A stretch of DNA of 37,590 nucleotides from Bacteroidales bacterium. Lineage in GTDB: Bacteria > Bacteroidota > Bacteroidia > Bacteroidales > Bacteroidaceae. The stretch spans positions 1 through 37,590 of the forward strand of contig SFFB01000017.1 of NCBI GenBank assembly GCA_004557035.1, read 5' to 3'. Below, piece after piece: positions 1 through 8,380 of this stretch (its first letter is position 1; each line of letters begins with the position of its first letter). Under the pieces are notes generated by a model. The model ran no database searches and was not told the DNA's origin. It saw only the letters and a list, made by a program, of their open reading frames with translations. A program made the position numbers and the translations under genes.

Positions 1-17
1 GGTGACACATAGTGGCA

Positions 18-285
18 CCGGCACCCTGGGTAAAGTTGTGCGATAATGTTCGCCCTGTAAGGGCAAAAGCCTTATTTATATATTCAAAATCAAATCATTT
101 TAAATCTTTTGCCCCTTCAGGGCGCATTTAATGGGCATGTCTACCCAGGGTGCCGGCGTCGCTTCGCGCCGCCTCTGCCCTGGGCTAGGGTCTTGTTGGC
201 CCTTCAGGCCGTTGCTTGGTCGCTCATCTACGTCGGTATTCTGTAGTATGCCGTATTTGAGCGGCCACGAATGGCCCTTCAGGCC
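18..285. repeat. Cluster of palindromic intergenic repeats
   Basis: This gene-free stretch holds several short palindromes. A 14-base arm at 18-31 (CCGGCACCCTGGGT) is found exactly inverted at 143-156. GC-rich palindromes of the form GCCCTTCAGGGC or GGCCCTTCAGGCC lie at about 51-64 (CGCCCTGTAAGGGC), 111-123, 198-210 and 273-285. Read on the minus strand they give repeated Gly/Ala-Leu-Lys-Gly, a pattern I know from spurious translated ORFs in Bacteroidales genomes. I see no credible gene here. The cluster is probably a REP-like or small non-autonomous element array; that identity is inference. Confidence 0.65.
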
Positions 286-335
286 GTAGCGAGGCCGCCA
301 AAAAACAAACGGGATGTGATAGGGATTTGAATGGG

Positions 336-385
336 ACACATAAAATACCGAGGCCAACGCTCACGGGTGGAACATTGGCCTCGGT
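336..385 (-). terminator. Rho-independent terminator of the sialidase/peptide transcript
   Basis: A perfect 11-bp inverted repeat (ACCGAGGCCAA at 347-357 and TTGGCCTCGGT at 375-385, 17-base loop) is followed on the minus strand by ATTTTATG. It lies about 30 bases beyond the stop of the small peptide gene and is placed to end the minus-strand transcript that begins before the sialidase. Confidence 0.75.
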
Positions 386-417
386 TGAGTTATGGGGTAT
401 GGATTAGCCCCTGAGGA

Positions 418-591
418 TTATTCATTACATGGTTCGTCGTCCCAATAGGAGCTCGAGCCTTGACGATTGGTGAGCGCTACATAGTCGGCCGAGTCGTTGG
501 TGCCAATCACGGCCGAGTTGGTGAGAAGCAGGTCGTGTTCGGCATAAAACTGAACGGAAGCAGATGCCGGCTGTTGATATGTCTTTTTCAT
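418..591 (-). CDS. Small MKKxYxxP-type peptide of unknown function (57 aa)
   Basis: The start chosen is the internal ATG at 589-591, which gives MKKTYQQP at the N-terminus; the longer reading frame adds 14 residues that do not fit the family. Visible features are a basic MKK start, a YxxP motif, a central LLLTNS segment and an acidic, Ser/Trp-rich end (SYWDDEPCNE). Short proteins of this pattern are common in Prevotella and Bacteroides, often near secreted proteins, and no function is established that I know of. There is no clear cleavable signal peptide. The gene lies 31 bases downstream of the sialidase stop on the same strand and upstream of a good terminator, so it is probably co-transcribed with the sialidase. 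The Cys third from the end is notable. I am sure it resembles the family but not what it does. Confidence 0.65.
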   Translation of the reverse strand: MKKTYQQPASASVQFYAEHDLLLTNSAVIGTNDSADYVALTNRQGSSSYWDDEPCNE

Positions 592-622
592 TTTACTTTC
601 TGTTTGAAGTGAATGGAACGTG

Positions 623-3600
623 TTAGCGGGCAATAAACTTCTGACCGCCTTTGATATAGAGCTGGCCTTGGCGCAGGGTGTTCACGCGGCGACCGGTGAG
701 GTCGAAGACCGGGGCAGCGCCATTGGCGTCGTCGCCGCTCAAGGCTGCGTCTATTCCGGTGGACTCGCTGCCGAAGTTGAGCGTGAAGGCACGGCCGGCC
801 TCGCTGGAGACGGCTGCGGGAATATAGGCGCGGTTCATGCCCAGCGTCGAGCCGGGGCGACCTTTATAGAAGGCCAAGCCGTCTGTGCTATTGGCCAAGA
901 TATAGTCGCCCTCCACGAGCACGTGGCTGGCGCCAGCCGTGTGAGCAAAGACATTGCTTGAGAGGTCGGCCACCTCTTCGGTGGTCACGGGCACCATCAC
1001 ACCGGTGGTGAAACCAGCTTCACTCACCATCACCACGCCTTGGTTGGCTGGAATGGCTGCGGCTGTAATGGCTTTCATCTTGGCACCATTCTCGGTGTCG
1101 GTGGCATAAAAAGCCTGAGCGCCTGCAGGTATCACCGTGGGGAAGGGCGCACTGAAGGTGCAAATGGTGCTACCGGCCTCGATTCCTTTAATATAGGTGT
1201 CGCGCTCGGTCACTACCGTCAGGTTGATGTTGTTGGGGTATTCGGCCTCTTCAACAAGAATGGCCGAGGTATAGTTTTCGTTGAAGTAAGGCACCGAAGC
1301 TTGGTCGAAAGTACCGGCGGTTTTCACCACGGTATAGGCATACTCGTTGCGATTGCCGATATTGGCCAGTCGACGCGCACGGAAGGTGAGATAGCCGAAG
1401 AGCGCCTCTTGCGTGGCACTCACTTGGTCACCTACCGTCATCTTGGCCAGGGTAATGATGGGCCAATCTGTAGCTGTCTCGGTGACGTCGGACGTAGTGC
1501 TCTCGCCCGAGTCGGGGTCGGTGGTCGTCACTTGGATGGTGGTGGAGAAGGGTTGGTTGAAATAGTCACAATAGCCTTTCACGCTGTTACCGCCGGCAGT
1601 GCTGCCTCGCCAAATGAGGTATTTGCCGTCGTTGCAGACGAAGATGTATTTGCCTTCGCCCAGGTCGCGGCACACGAAGACGGTGGCCTCGGCGGCGGTG
1701 GCGGCTGAATATGTCATACCGGTTTCTTCGCCCTCATATTTGAGATAGCGTTTGGTTCCGGCCTTGGTGACGTTGCCGAAGATGTAGGCTTTGCCGTCTT
1801 CGGGCAGTTGGATGTCGGCCGTTGTGGCCTTATAGGCGGTCACGGCGGCGGCAAGGGTGTTGATTGTGGCGTCGGTGTCGTCGGAGGTGCTGCTCTGTGC
1901 CGTGGCAATGGCCGTCTGCAGGGTGGCGCGTGCGACAGCGGTGGCTTTGGGGTAGCCCGGGCCGGTCTTGCTCAGGACCTCGTTGGCACCGGCAATGCCC
2001 AGGTTCACGCTCTCGGCTTTGTCATAGAGCGCATAGGCACCGCCTGTGGCTTCGGCCACTGTGATGGGGCAATAGATGATGCAGTAGCCGCCAGGTTCTT
2101 CTTCAAAGAGGAAACCAATGCGGCCGTCGTTTTGCCAAGTGAGGGTGGAATAGGCCGAAGCGCGGAAGCTCACCTGTTTACCGAAAGTCCAGTCGGCGGC
2201 AAAGGTAGCCGGCGTATAGGTGGTGTTGGAATCAATCTCCTTATACCAGATTGACACATTGTTGCGACCGCTGCCGAGGGGCACAGACTGCAACATCACG
2301 TCTTTCTTCAGACCCGTCTTTTGGTCCATTACGCCTTTGAGCAGATAGATTTCGCCGTTGGTGCCCGAGTCTGAATTGTTGATACCGGTGGCCACAGTGC
2401 CCCAAGTGCCGGAGGTGTAGGCATCGTCGCCGGTGGTTGAGGCGAAAGTGAAGAGGTTGAAGTAGCGTCCGTCTCTTTTACGGCTGCTGAGCACGACTGT
2501 GCCGTCGGGCAACTCCTCGCATTTGGGCTCGTCGCCGCTTGAAGCCGGACGGTCGGCGATGGTGCCGAGCACATTCCAGGTGTCGCCGAAGTCGTCTGAA
2601 TAAACCACGCGGTTGCCGTTGTTCTTGGTCCAGAGGGCGGCATAGAGGCGGTAGTAGGCGCCTTTCTTGACCACGCGGCTCTGCATGATGCGGCCGGAGC
2701 CGATGAAGAGCGATTGTACGGTGGCTGTCTTCACGCCGTCGGTCTCGCTGACGAAGGGAGAGTAGAAGGCTTCGGTCACTTCGACGGGTTCAGTCCATTC
2801 CCAGGCTTCGGTGGCTTCGTTGTAGGTACCCACGACTTTGGCCACGCGGTTGGGGTTGCTTGAGTCAGAGTCGGGGATGTAGTTGCCGTTGTGGCAAACG
2901 GTCTTTCCGGCCACACAGAACACGACCACCTTGTTGCTCTCACGGTCGGCCACGATGGCAGCGTCGCCATAGGCATAGGCGTAGTTGTTGGTGTTGTCAC
3001 TGTCTGTGATACGCGACTCATCGCCGTCGCCGTTGGCCAGGAAGGCCTCGGTCGACCACGTGGCGCCATTGTCTTTAGAAATGCGGACCTTAATATCCAC
3101 CTCGCCAAAGCCGATGTCACTGCCACAGGGGCGGTTGTCGGCCACGGCAATGACGTCGCCGTTGAGGGCGGTGGTGATGGCCGGGATGCGATAGGGCTTG
3201 CCTTTGGCGTCGGGGGAGGTGAAGATGATGCGGTCTTCGTTGGCCGTGTAGTTGAAATTAAGGCTGAGGCCTTCTTCCAATGTGAGGTTGGCCATCGAAG
3301 CTACGGGATTGCCATTGAGAGACTGCTCGCAGTCGAAGCCGCGATAGGTATAGGAAGAGGCGGTGAAGGGTTTGTCTTTGAAGAGATAAAGCTGGATTTC
3401 ATCAAGATTACCCGTGGGGTTTGAGACCGTCTGTCGGATGGGATAGGTCAGCGTGAAACCGGCTGAGGTAATCTTGATATCTGCCACGGGGTTGTTTTCA
3501 AACGCCGTTCCGGTGACGTTGGCGCTGAGCTTGACGGGCTTGGCAGTGTCGACGATGGGGAAGTTCCACGTGCTGCCGCCGTCGGTGCTGCTGTAGAATT

Positions 3601-4810
3601 TCAGGTCGTTGGGTACACCACCGTGGGGATTGAGTCCGATGTTGGCCGTGCTACCCGAAGCCTCAATGGCATAGCCGGGAAAGGAAGAAGCGGTGTAGTC
3701 GGCCAGTTGCCACGACTGGGCGGTGCTACCGGTGCTGGCGGTTTGCAGGCTCACGGCCTCGCCGCCGCCGGGTGTGCCGTCGTGAGTGATGACCTGGGTC
3801 TCGCTGGTGTGGCTGTAGATTTTGAAGCTCTTGTAGTCACCCACGAAACACCAGAGGTGGTCGAGATTAGACGGGTCCACGGTATTGGTGGCAATCTGTC
3901 CCGAAGTGTTGCCGGGCAGGGTGAAGCCGTAGGCCGGCTTGCGGGCATTGATCACACGCACCCATTTCTCGCCGTATGCAGACGAGAAGACATCGGGCAT
4001 AAAGCGGATTTCGTATGAAGCATTGGCCGTGCCGTCGAGCGTTGCGGGCAGAGTTGTCTCAACCCCTGCGCTGGTGAAGACACCTTCATATTTCAGCGTA
4101 GCCGAGGTCAAAGTGGCCGGGTCATAGTTCAAGGTGACCTGAGGGTCGGTCACGGTCGTTCCGGGCATGACAAGATAGCTGCAGGGCAGCGATTTGGTCT
4201 CGCCGTTCCATGTGATGGTAGCGCCTGAAGCGGCATTGCCTGAAAACGAGAGGATGTTGCAGGTCGAGGCATCCACGAAGATGTAGTTGGCCGAATAGAT
4301 GTTGTTGTCGGTCTTGGTGTAGTTGGCATTCGTAGACTGGTCAAAGCCGCCGTCTTCCTTCATCACGAGATATTTACTGTCGGCATCGCAATAGATATGT
4401 ACGGCCTCGCCCGAAGGCTCGCCATCTGAGAGGGTTAAGTTGTAGGCGGAGGCACTGAAGGCCTTGAAACCAAAGTACTTGCTATTGCTGACGTTTTGGA
4501 ACTGATACTTTCCCTCGGCCGTCACCGTACAGGTGAAGGTGTAGAGCGAGGGATCTTTGGTCACGCCATTGCTCACGGCCAGCGCACCGCCGTTGTTGTA
4601 GAAAAACTGCTGGGTGGCGTTGTCGCAATAAAGGTAATAGGTCTTACCGTCTTCGGGCATACCTGTGGCCGTCGAGCTCTCTTCGGCAACGGCCATAGCC
4701 TTGCCGCCTCCTGAAGTCGTCGGGGTGCCGGCTGCCATCGTGGCGGTAGACGTCACACTTGCCAAAAGGAGGAACATCCCCTTGGCAAACAATCGGATTT
4801 TTTTGTTCAT
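623..4810 (-). CDS. Large secreted exo-alpha-sialidase (GH33-like, BNR/Asp-box)
   Basis: A 1395-residue exported protein that should release terminal sialic acid from host glycans. A signal peptide covers about residues 1-27 (charged start, LLLASV core, TMAAG). The sialidase propeller lies at about 525-920: the RIP motif at 541-543 carries the first catalytic arginine, Asp boxes lie at 578-585 (SKDNGATW) and 738-745 (SDDFGDTW), a Glu-Glu-Leu-Pro-Asp-Gly loop at 765-770 should hold the catalytic glutamate, Arg849 lies in GSGRNN, and Tyr887 in ASAYS fits the nucleophile. These assignments are from motif position only. Two related PEDGK-x-Y modules flank the catalytic part (from about 51 and about 1002), probably carbohydrate-binding or beta-sandwich repeats. 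The last ~30 residues (PVFDLTGRRV, then YIKGG) resemble the short sorting-like tails of Prevotella secreted proteins. It is much longer than a bare sialidase of about 400-550 residues. No SusC/SusD pair or other sugar gene is adjacent. Confidence 0.88.
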   Translation of the reverse strand: MNKKIRLFAKGMFLLLASVTSTATMAAGTPTTSGGGKAMAVAEESSTATGMPEDGKTYYLYCDNATQQFFYNNGGALAVSNGVTKDPSLYTFTCTVTAEGKYQFQNVSNSKYFGFKAFSASAYNLTLSDGEPSGEAVHIYCDADSKYLVMKEDGGFDQSTNANYTKTDNNIYSANYIFVDASTCNILSFSGNAASGATITWNGETKSLPCSYLVMPGTTVTDPQVTLNYDPATLTSATLKYEGVFTSAGVETTLPATLDGTANASYEIRFMPDVFSSAYGEKWVRVINARKPAYGFTLPGNTSGQIATNTVDPSNLDHLWCFVGDYKSFKIYSHTSETQVITHDGTPGGGEAVSLQTASTGSTAQSWQLADYTASSFPGYAIEASGSTANIGLNPHGGVPNDLKFYSSTDGGSTWNFPIVDTAKPVKLSANVTGTAFENNPVADIKITSAGFTLTYPIRQTVSNPTGNLDEIQLYLFKDKPFTASSYTYRGFDCEQSLNGNPVASMANLTLEEGLSLNFNYTANEDRIIFTSPDAKGKPYRIPAITTALNGDVIAVADNRPCGSDIGFGEVDIKVRISKDNGATWSTEAFLANGDGDESRITDSDNTNNYAYAYGDAAIVADRESNKVVVFCVAGKTVCHNGNYIPDSDSSNPNRVAKVVGTYNEATEAWEWTEPVEVTEAFYSPFVSETDGVKTATVQSLFIGSGRIMQSRVVKKGAYYRLYAALWTKNNGNRVVYSDDFGDTWNVLGTIADRPASSGDEPKCEELPDGTVVLSSRKRDGRYFNLFTFASTTGDDAYTSGTWGTVATGINNSDSGTNGEIYLLKGVMDQKTGLKKDVMLQSVPLGSGRNNVSIWYKEIDSNTTYTPATFAADWTFGKQVSFRASAYSTLTWQNDGRIGFLFEEEPGGYCIIYCPITVAEATGGAYALYDKAESVNLGIAGANEVLSKTGPGYPKATAVARATLQTAIATAQSSTSDDTDATINTLAAAVTAYKATTADIQLPEDGKAYIFGNVTKAGTKRYLKYEGEETGMTYSAATAAEATVFVCRDLGEGKYIFVCNDGKYLIWRGSTAGGNSVKGYCDYFNQPFSTTIQVTTTDPDSGESTTSDVTETATDWPIITLAKMTVGDQVSATQEALFGYLTFRARRLANIGNRNEYAYTVVKTAGTFDQASVPYFNENYTSAILVEEAEYPNNINLTVVTERDTYIKGIEAGSTICTFSAPFPTVIPAGAQAFYATDTENGAKMKAITAAAIPANQGVVMVSEAGFTTGVMVPVTTEEVADLSSNVFAHTAGASHVLVEGDYILANSTDGLAFYKGRPGSTLGMNRAYIPAAVSSEAGRAFTLNFGSESTGIDAALSGDDANGAAPVFDLTGRRVNTLRQGQLYIKGGQKFIAR

Positions 4811-4844
4811 AGTGATTAGATTGGTTATCGTAAGTAGTTCAGCG

Positions 4845-4875
4845 CAAAAATATTAAATATTTTTTATCTTGCAAA
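4845..4875 (-). promoter_or_regulatory. Bacteroidetes-type promoter of the sialidase gene
   Basis: Read on the minus strand, TTTG (4872-4875) and TATTTTTG (4845-4852, matching TAnnTTTG) are separated by 19 bases, which fits the Bacteroidetes -33/-7 consensus. The start codon is about 35 bases further on. Confidence 0.75.
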
Positions 4876-5098
4876 AAAGAGGCATAAAAATGGCGTCAGC
4901 ACCGCCTCGGATTGCGTGAACAAGAACCGGGATGACGTGTGACGCCAATAACATTTAAGACGAAGAGAGCCCTGCAAGGTAGGGTGGTCTAAATTGGAAT
5001 TTGATTTTGGTCATTTATGTGCGGCCCAGAAAGCCTTGAAAGGGCTTACTTCGCAGCTCAAACTCTTTGTCTCTTTGACTCTTTAACTCAAAAAACTT

Positions 5099-6463
5099 TC
5101 AGCCTTTTATCTTGGCGATGACCTCGTCGATGGTCAGCGAGGCCTGCTCGCCGGTGGCCATATCTTTGAGCGACACACGGCCTTCGGCCATCTCGGTCTC
5201 GCCCACCATAGCCACAAAGGGAATGCCAAGGGCATTGGCATAGGCCATCTGCTTTTTCATTTTTGCACTGTCGGGATAGACTTCGGTGGCAATGCCGGCG
5301 GCACGAGCCTGACGGGCCAAACCGAGGCAATGGGCGGCTTCGGCGGCTCCGAAGTTGATGAAAAGCAGGTCGGCACCACTGCGGGCATTGTCGGGATAGA
5401 GCGAAAGACGGTCGAGCACGTCGTAGATGCGGTCGGCACCAAACGAAATGCCCACACCGCTCAAGCCCGGAAGGCCGAAAATGCCGGTGAGATTGTCGTA
5501 GCGGCCGCCACCGGTGATGCTACCTATCTCCACGTCGAGGGCTTTCACCTCAAAAATGCAGCCGGTGTAGTAGTTGAGACCACGGGCCAGGGTGAGGTCA
5601 AACTCAATGGCATTGGTCAGGTCGGCACCGCGGAGACTGTCGAGCACAAAGGCCACTTCGTCGATGCCTTTCAAGCCCTCTTCACTCTCTGCCAGCACCG
5701 TGCGCATGGTCTCGAGCTTGTCGGCATTAGAGCCCGAAAGGGCAATGATGGGCTGCAGGCGACTGATGGCCTCGTCGGCCAGACCGGCACTGCGCAACTC
5801 GGCATTGACGCCTTCAAGCCCAATCTTGTCGAGCTTGTCGATGGCCACGGTGATGTCTACAATCTTGTCGGCGGCCCCGAGCGTTTGGGCAATGCCGGTG
5901 AGAATTTTGCGGTTGTTGATTTTGATGCACACACGAATGCCCAGACGGCGGAACACTTCGTCGACCATCTGCATCAGTTCCACTTCGCAGAGCAGCGAGT
6001 CGGAACCGACGGTGTCGGCATCACACTGATAAAACTCGCGATAGCGGCCCTTTTGGGGACGGTCGGCACGCCAAACGGGCTGTATCTGATAGCGCTTAAA
6101 AGGCATTTGCAGCTCTTCGCGATGCTGCACCACATAGCGGGCAAAGGGCACGGTGAGGTCATAGCGCAAGCCGCGGTCGCAAAAACGGGCGGCCAAACGG
6201 GCAGCTGAGTCGGCGGCATAGTCTTCGGCCGTGACCGACGAGCGGAAATCGCCCGAATTGAGTATTTTGAAGAGCAACTTGTCGCCCTCCTCGCCATATT
6301 TACCCATAAGGGTGGAGAGATTTTCCATAGCCGGCGTCTCTATCTGACGGAAGCCGTAGCGGGCATAAACCTGGCGAATGGTGTCGAATATATAGTTGCG
6401 GCGGGCCATCTCAAGTGGACCGAAATCGCGCGTGCCTTTTGGAATGGATGGTTTCTGAGACAT
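5099..6463 (-). CDS. hisS: Histidyl-tRNA synthetase
   Basis: Class II aminoacyl-tRNA synthetase that charges tRNA-His in the cytoplasm; 454 residues, a normal length. The N-terminus has the typical PKGTRDFGP. Motif 2 is seen around 130-150 (VWRADRPQKGR, then YREFYQCD), the histidine-specific ARGLNYYTG follows near residue 290, and GGGRYDNL with GVGISFGADR forms the motif 3 region. The C-terminal ~90 residues are the anticodon-binding domain. The gene is alone, with 288 bases to the sialidase start on one side and a divergent intergenic region to the nuclease gene on the other. It starts at an ATG directly before SQKPSIPKG. Confidence 0.97.
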   Translation of the reverse strand: MSQKPSIPKGTRDFGPLEMARRNYIFDTIRQVYARYGFRQIETPAMENLSTLMGKYGEEGDKLLFKILNSGDFRSSVTAEDYAADSAARLAARFCDRGLRYDLTVPFARYVVQHREELQMPFKRYQIQPVWRADRPQKGRYREFYQCDADTVGSDSLLCEVELMQMVDEVFRRLGIRVCIKINNRKILTGIAQTLGAADKIVDITVAIDKLDKIGLEGVNAELRSAGLADEAISRLQPIIALSGSNADKLETMRTVLAESEEGLKGIDEVAFVLDSLRGADLTNAIEFDLTLARGLNYYTGCIFEVKALDVEIGSITGGGRYDNLTGIFGLPGLSGVGISFGADRIYDVLDRLSLYPDNARSGADLLFINFGAAEAAHCLGLARQARAAGIATEVYPDSAKMKKQMAYANALGIPFVAMVGETEMAEGRVSLKDMATGEQASLTIDEVIAKIKG

Positions 6464-6498
6464 AGTCGTAAGGGTGTAATCTATAAATTATTTCGCCG

Positions 6499-6506
6499 CA
6501 AAATTA
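6499..6506 (-). promoter_or_regulatory. -7 box of the hisS promoter
   Basis: The minus strand reads TAATTTTG (TAnnTTTG) about 36 bases before the hisS start. I see no good TTTG-like -33 box at the usual spacing. Confidence 0.5.
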
Positions 6507-6623
6507 CGCATTTTTATCATTTCATGCCTTGCCCGGCCGCGGTCGTGTGCGCCCGAAAGGCGTTTTTTTGAGCCAAAAACTATTTTGTGAGCATTTTGCA
6601 ACAAGTTTTTAATTTTTATGACC

Positions 6624-6631
6624 TATATTTG
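6624..6631 (+). promoter_or_regulatory. -7 box of the nuclease-locus promoter
   Basis: TATATTTG matches TAnnTTTG. The nearest TTTG (6595-6598) is 25 bases upstream, longer than the usual 19-21, so the -33 part is weak. The implied leader before the ATG at 6735 is about 95 bases long. A weak CGCC/GGCG hairpin followed by T7 (6550-6569) lies upstream. Confidence 0.5.
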
Positions 6632-6734
6632 CTCCCAGTAAAAAACGAGGGGAACTTGTGGGTTTCAACCTGCCTGTCATTTCGTTCATTCCATTGGCCC
6701 ACATCCTGTCCCCAAGACCACCTTATTATTATAT

Positions 6735-8327
6735 ATGACTTATTCCATTAAAAACTTTTTCATGGTGAGCGCTCTGACATTGTCGCTCACCGCTTGCAGT
6801 GCCGACGGCGACTATGCCGTAAACGACGCGCCCGAGACTGTGACCTTCACGGCCACGACGCAGCGTGCCACGGCCACGGCCTGGACGGCCGGCGACCAGA
6901 TTGGCGTGTACATGATGCCGACGGGACAAACGCTCGACCAGTCTGCGCAGACCACCCCACAGGGCACCTGCTACGTGACGACTGAAGGCAACGGCTATTT
7001 TGCCGGACAGACCACGGCTCTGGCCTATCCCAAAGACGGGACGGCAGTGGACTTCGTGGCCTACTACCCCTACTCTGCCAGCGTGGCCGGCGGCATCTAT
7101 GCCGTAGACCTTCACGACCAGAGTAACCCCGAGGCCATCGACCTGATGTATGCCGACAATGCCAAAGGTGTGAGCCGACAAAACGCACCCGTGGGCCTGA
7201 ACTTCACCCACCAGTTGGCCAAAGTGCAACTCAACTTTGTCAACTCTACCGGCAGTAGCCTTGAAGGCCTATCTATCAGCCTCGACGAAACGCCCACCAC
7301 GGCCAGCTTCCACCTTGCCGACGCCACCTTCTCCAATCTCGGCGGCACTGGCAACGTGACTATGGCCGTAACGGTCTCGGGACAGAACGCCACCGCCACG
7401 GCCTTTGTCATCCCCAACGCCGGGCAGTCTGCCACACAGCCGCTCAAAGTGACCATCACGACGGCAGACGGCAAGAGCAAGAAGGCAACAATTGCCGACA
7501 ACGTGACCTATGAGAAAGGACAGGTGAAGGCCTACACCGTACGCTTGACCAACTCGGGCGGTACACAGACCGAAGAGGTGAAATATGCCAAATGGACCGA
7601 GACGCCGGTCATCACCGCCGAAGAACTTTCGGCCCAAAACCTCAAATACATCACCCACTATTTCACCGACGGCTCGAAGCAGGTGCGCAACTACTCCATG
7701 CTTTACGACACCGACCTGAAGATGGCCTACTGGGTGGCCTATCCGCTCTGCAACTACTACACCAAGAGCAACGTGAGCCGCACTGACGAATGGGCTTTCG
7801 ACCCTGCCATCGACGCTTCGCTGCAGGCCAATATGACCAAGGGCATCAACGGCTACGACCGCGGCCATCAGATACCGAGTGCCGACCGCCTGGTGAACCT
7901 CGAAGCCAACCAGCAGACGTTTTATTTCACCAATATGACCCCACAGGTGGGCTCACTCAACCAAAACATCTGGGCTACGCTCGAAGGTAAATTGCGTAAT
8001 TGGTCGTCAAACATCGACACGCTTTACGTCGTGACGGGTGCTATGCCGTCAGCCGTGGGTTCTACGAGCATCCGCTACACCACCGACAACGACGGTGCCA
8101 ACGTGGCCGTACCGGCTTACTATTTCAAGGCGCTGGCCCGCATAGACCGACAGACAGGTACAGCCTATACCATCGCCTTCAAATTCAACAACGCCTCATA
8201 CAAAGGCTCCTCTTATATGGACGCCGCACTCACGGTGAAAGAACTCGAAAGCCAGACGGGCTTCACCTTCTTCCCCACCATCAGCGATACTTACAAGACG
8301 AGCTATGACGCCAGCAAATGGCAATGA
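6735..8327 (+). CDS. Surface lipoprotein: fimbrillin-like domain fused to DNA/RNA non-specific endonuclease
   Basis: A 530-residue lipoprotein. The signal ends in a lipobox LTAC with Cys21, followed by SADGD, whose acidic residues fit a Bacteroidetes surface-export signal. Residues about 30-275 form a fimbrillin-like (Mfa-like) beta domain, recognised by GDQIGVYM (54-61), DFVAYYPY (106-113) and the THQLAKV segment (158-164). Residues about 285-530 are a NUC-type (EndA/NucA family) endonuclease: DRGH at 375-378 contains the catalytic histidine, followed by IPSADR, TNMTPQ (399-404) and NQNIW (409-413), which supplies the metal-binding asparagine. All the key residues I know of are present, so it should be active on single- and double-stranded nucleic acid outside the cell. 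It is the first gene of a five-gene block of exported proteins, with 53 bases to the next gene. Confidence 0.88.
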   Translation: MTYSIKNFFMVSALTLSLTACSADGDYAVNDAPETVTFTATTQRATATAWTAGDQIGVYMMPTGQTLDQSAQTTPQGTCYVTTEGNGYFAGQTTALAYPKDGTAVDFVAYYPYSASVAGGIYAVDLHDQSNPEAIDLMYADNAKGVSRQNAPVGLNFTHQLAKVQLNFVNSTGSSLEGLSISLDETPTTASFHLADATFSNLGGTGNVTMAVTVSGQNATATAFVIPNAGQSATQPLKVTITTADGKSKKATIADNVTYEKGQVKAYTVRLTNSGGTQTEEVKYAKWTETPVITAEELSAQNLKYITHYFTDGSKQVRNYSMLYDTDLKMAYWVAYPLCNYYTKSNVSRTDEWAFDPAIDASLQANMTKGINGYDRGHQIPSADRLVNLEANQQTFYFTNMTPQVGSLNQNIWATLEGKLRNWSSNIDTLYVVTGAMPSAVGSTSIRYTTDNDGANVAVPAYYFKALARIDRQTGTAYTIAFKFNNASYKGSSYMDAALTVKELESQTGFTFFPTISDTYKTSYDASKWQ

Positions 8328-8380
8328 AAAGGCAAACCACACGCATTTTTTCAAAAAAAGGACATATTCATATTTCAATC

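Noticed and set aside
5061..5090. Loose CTCTTTG-type tandem repeat after hisS
   Set aside because: Only three imperfect short units; similar Thr/Leu-like runs are common in intergenic DNA of this group and I see no structure beyond that.
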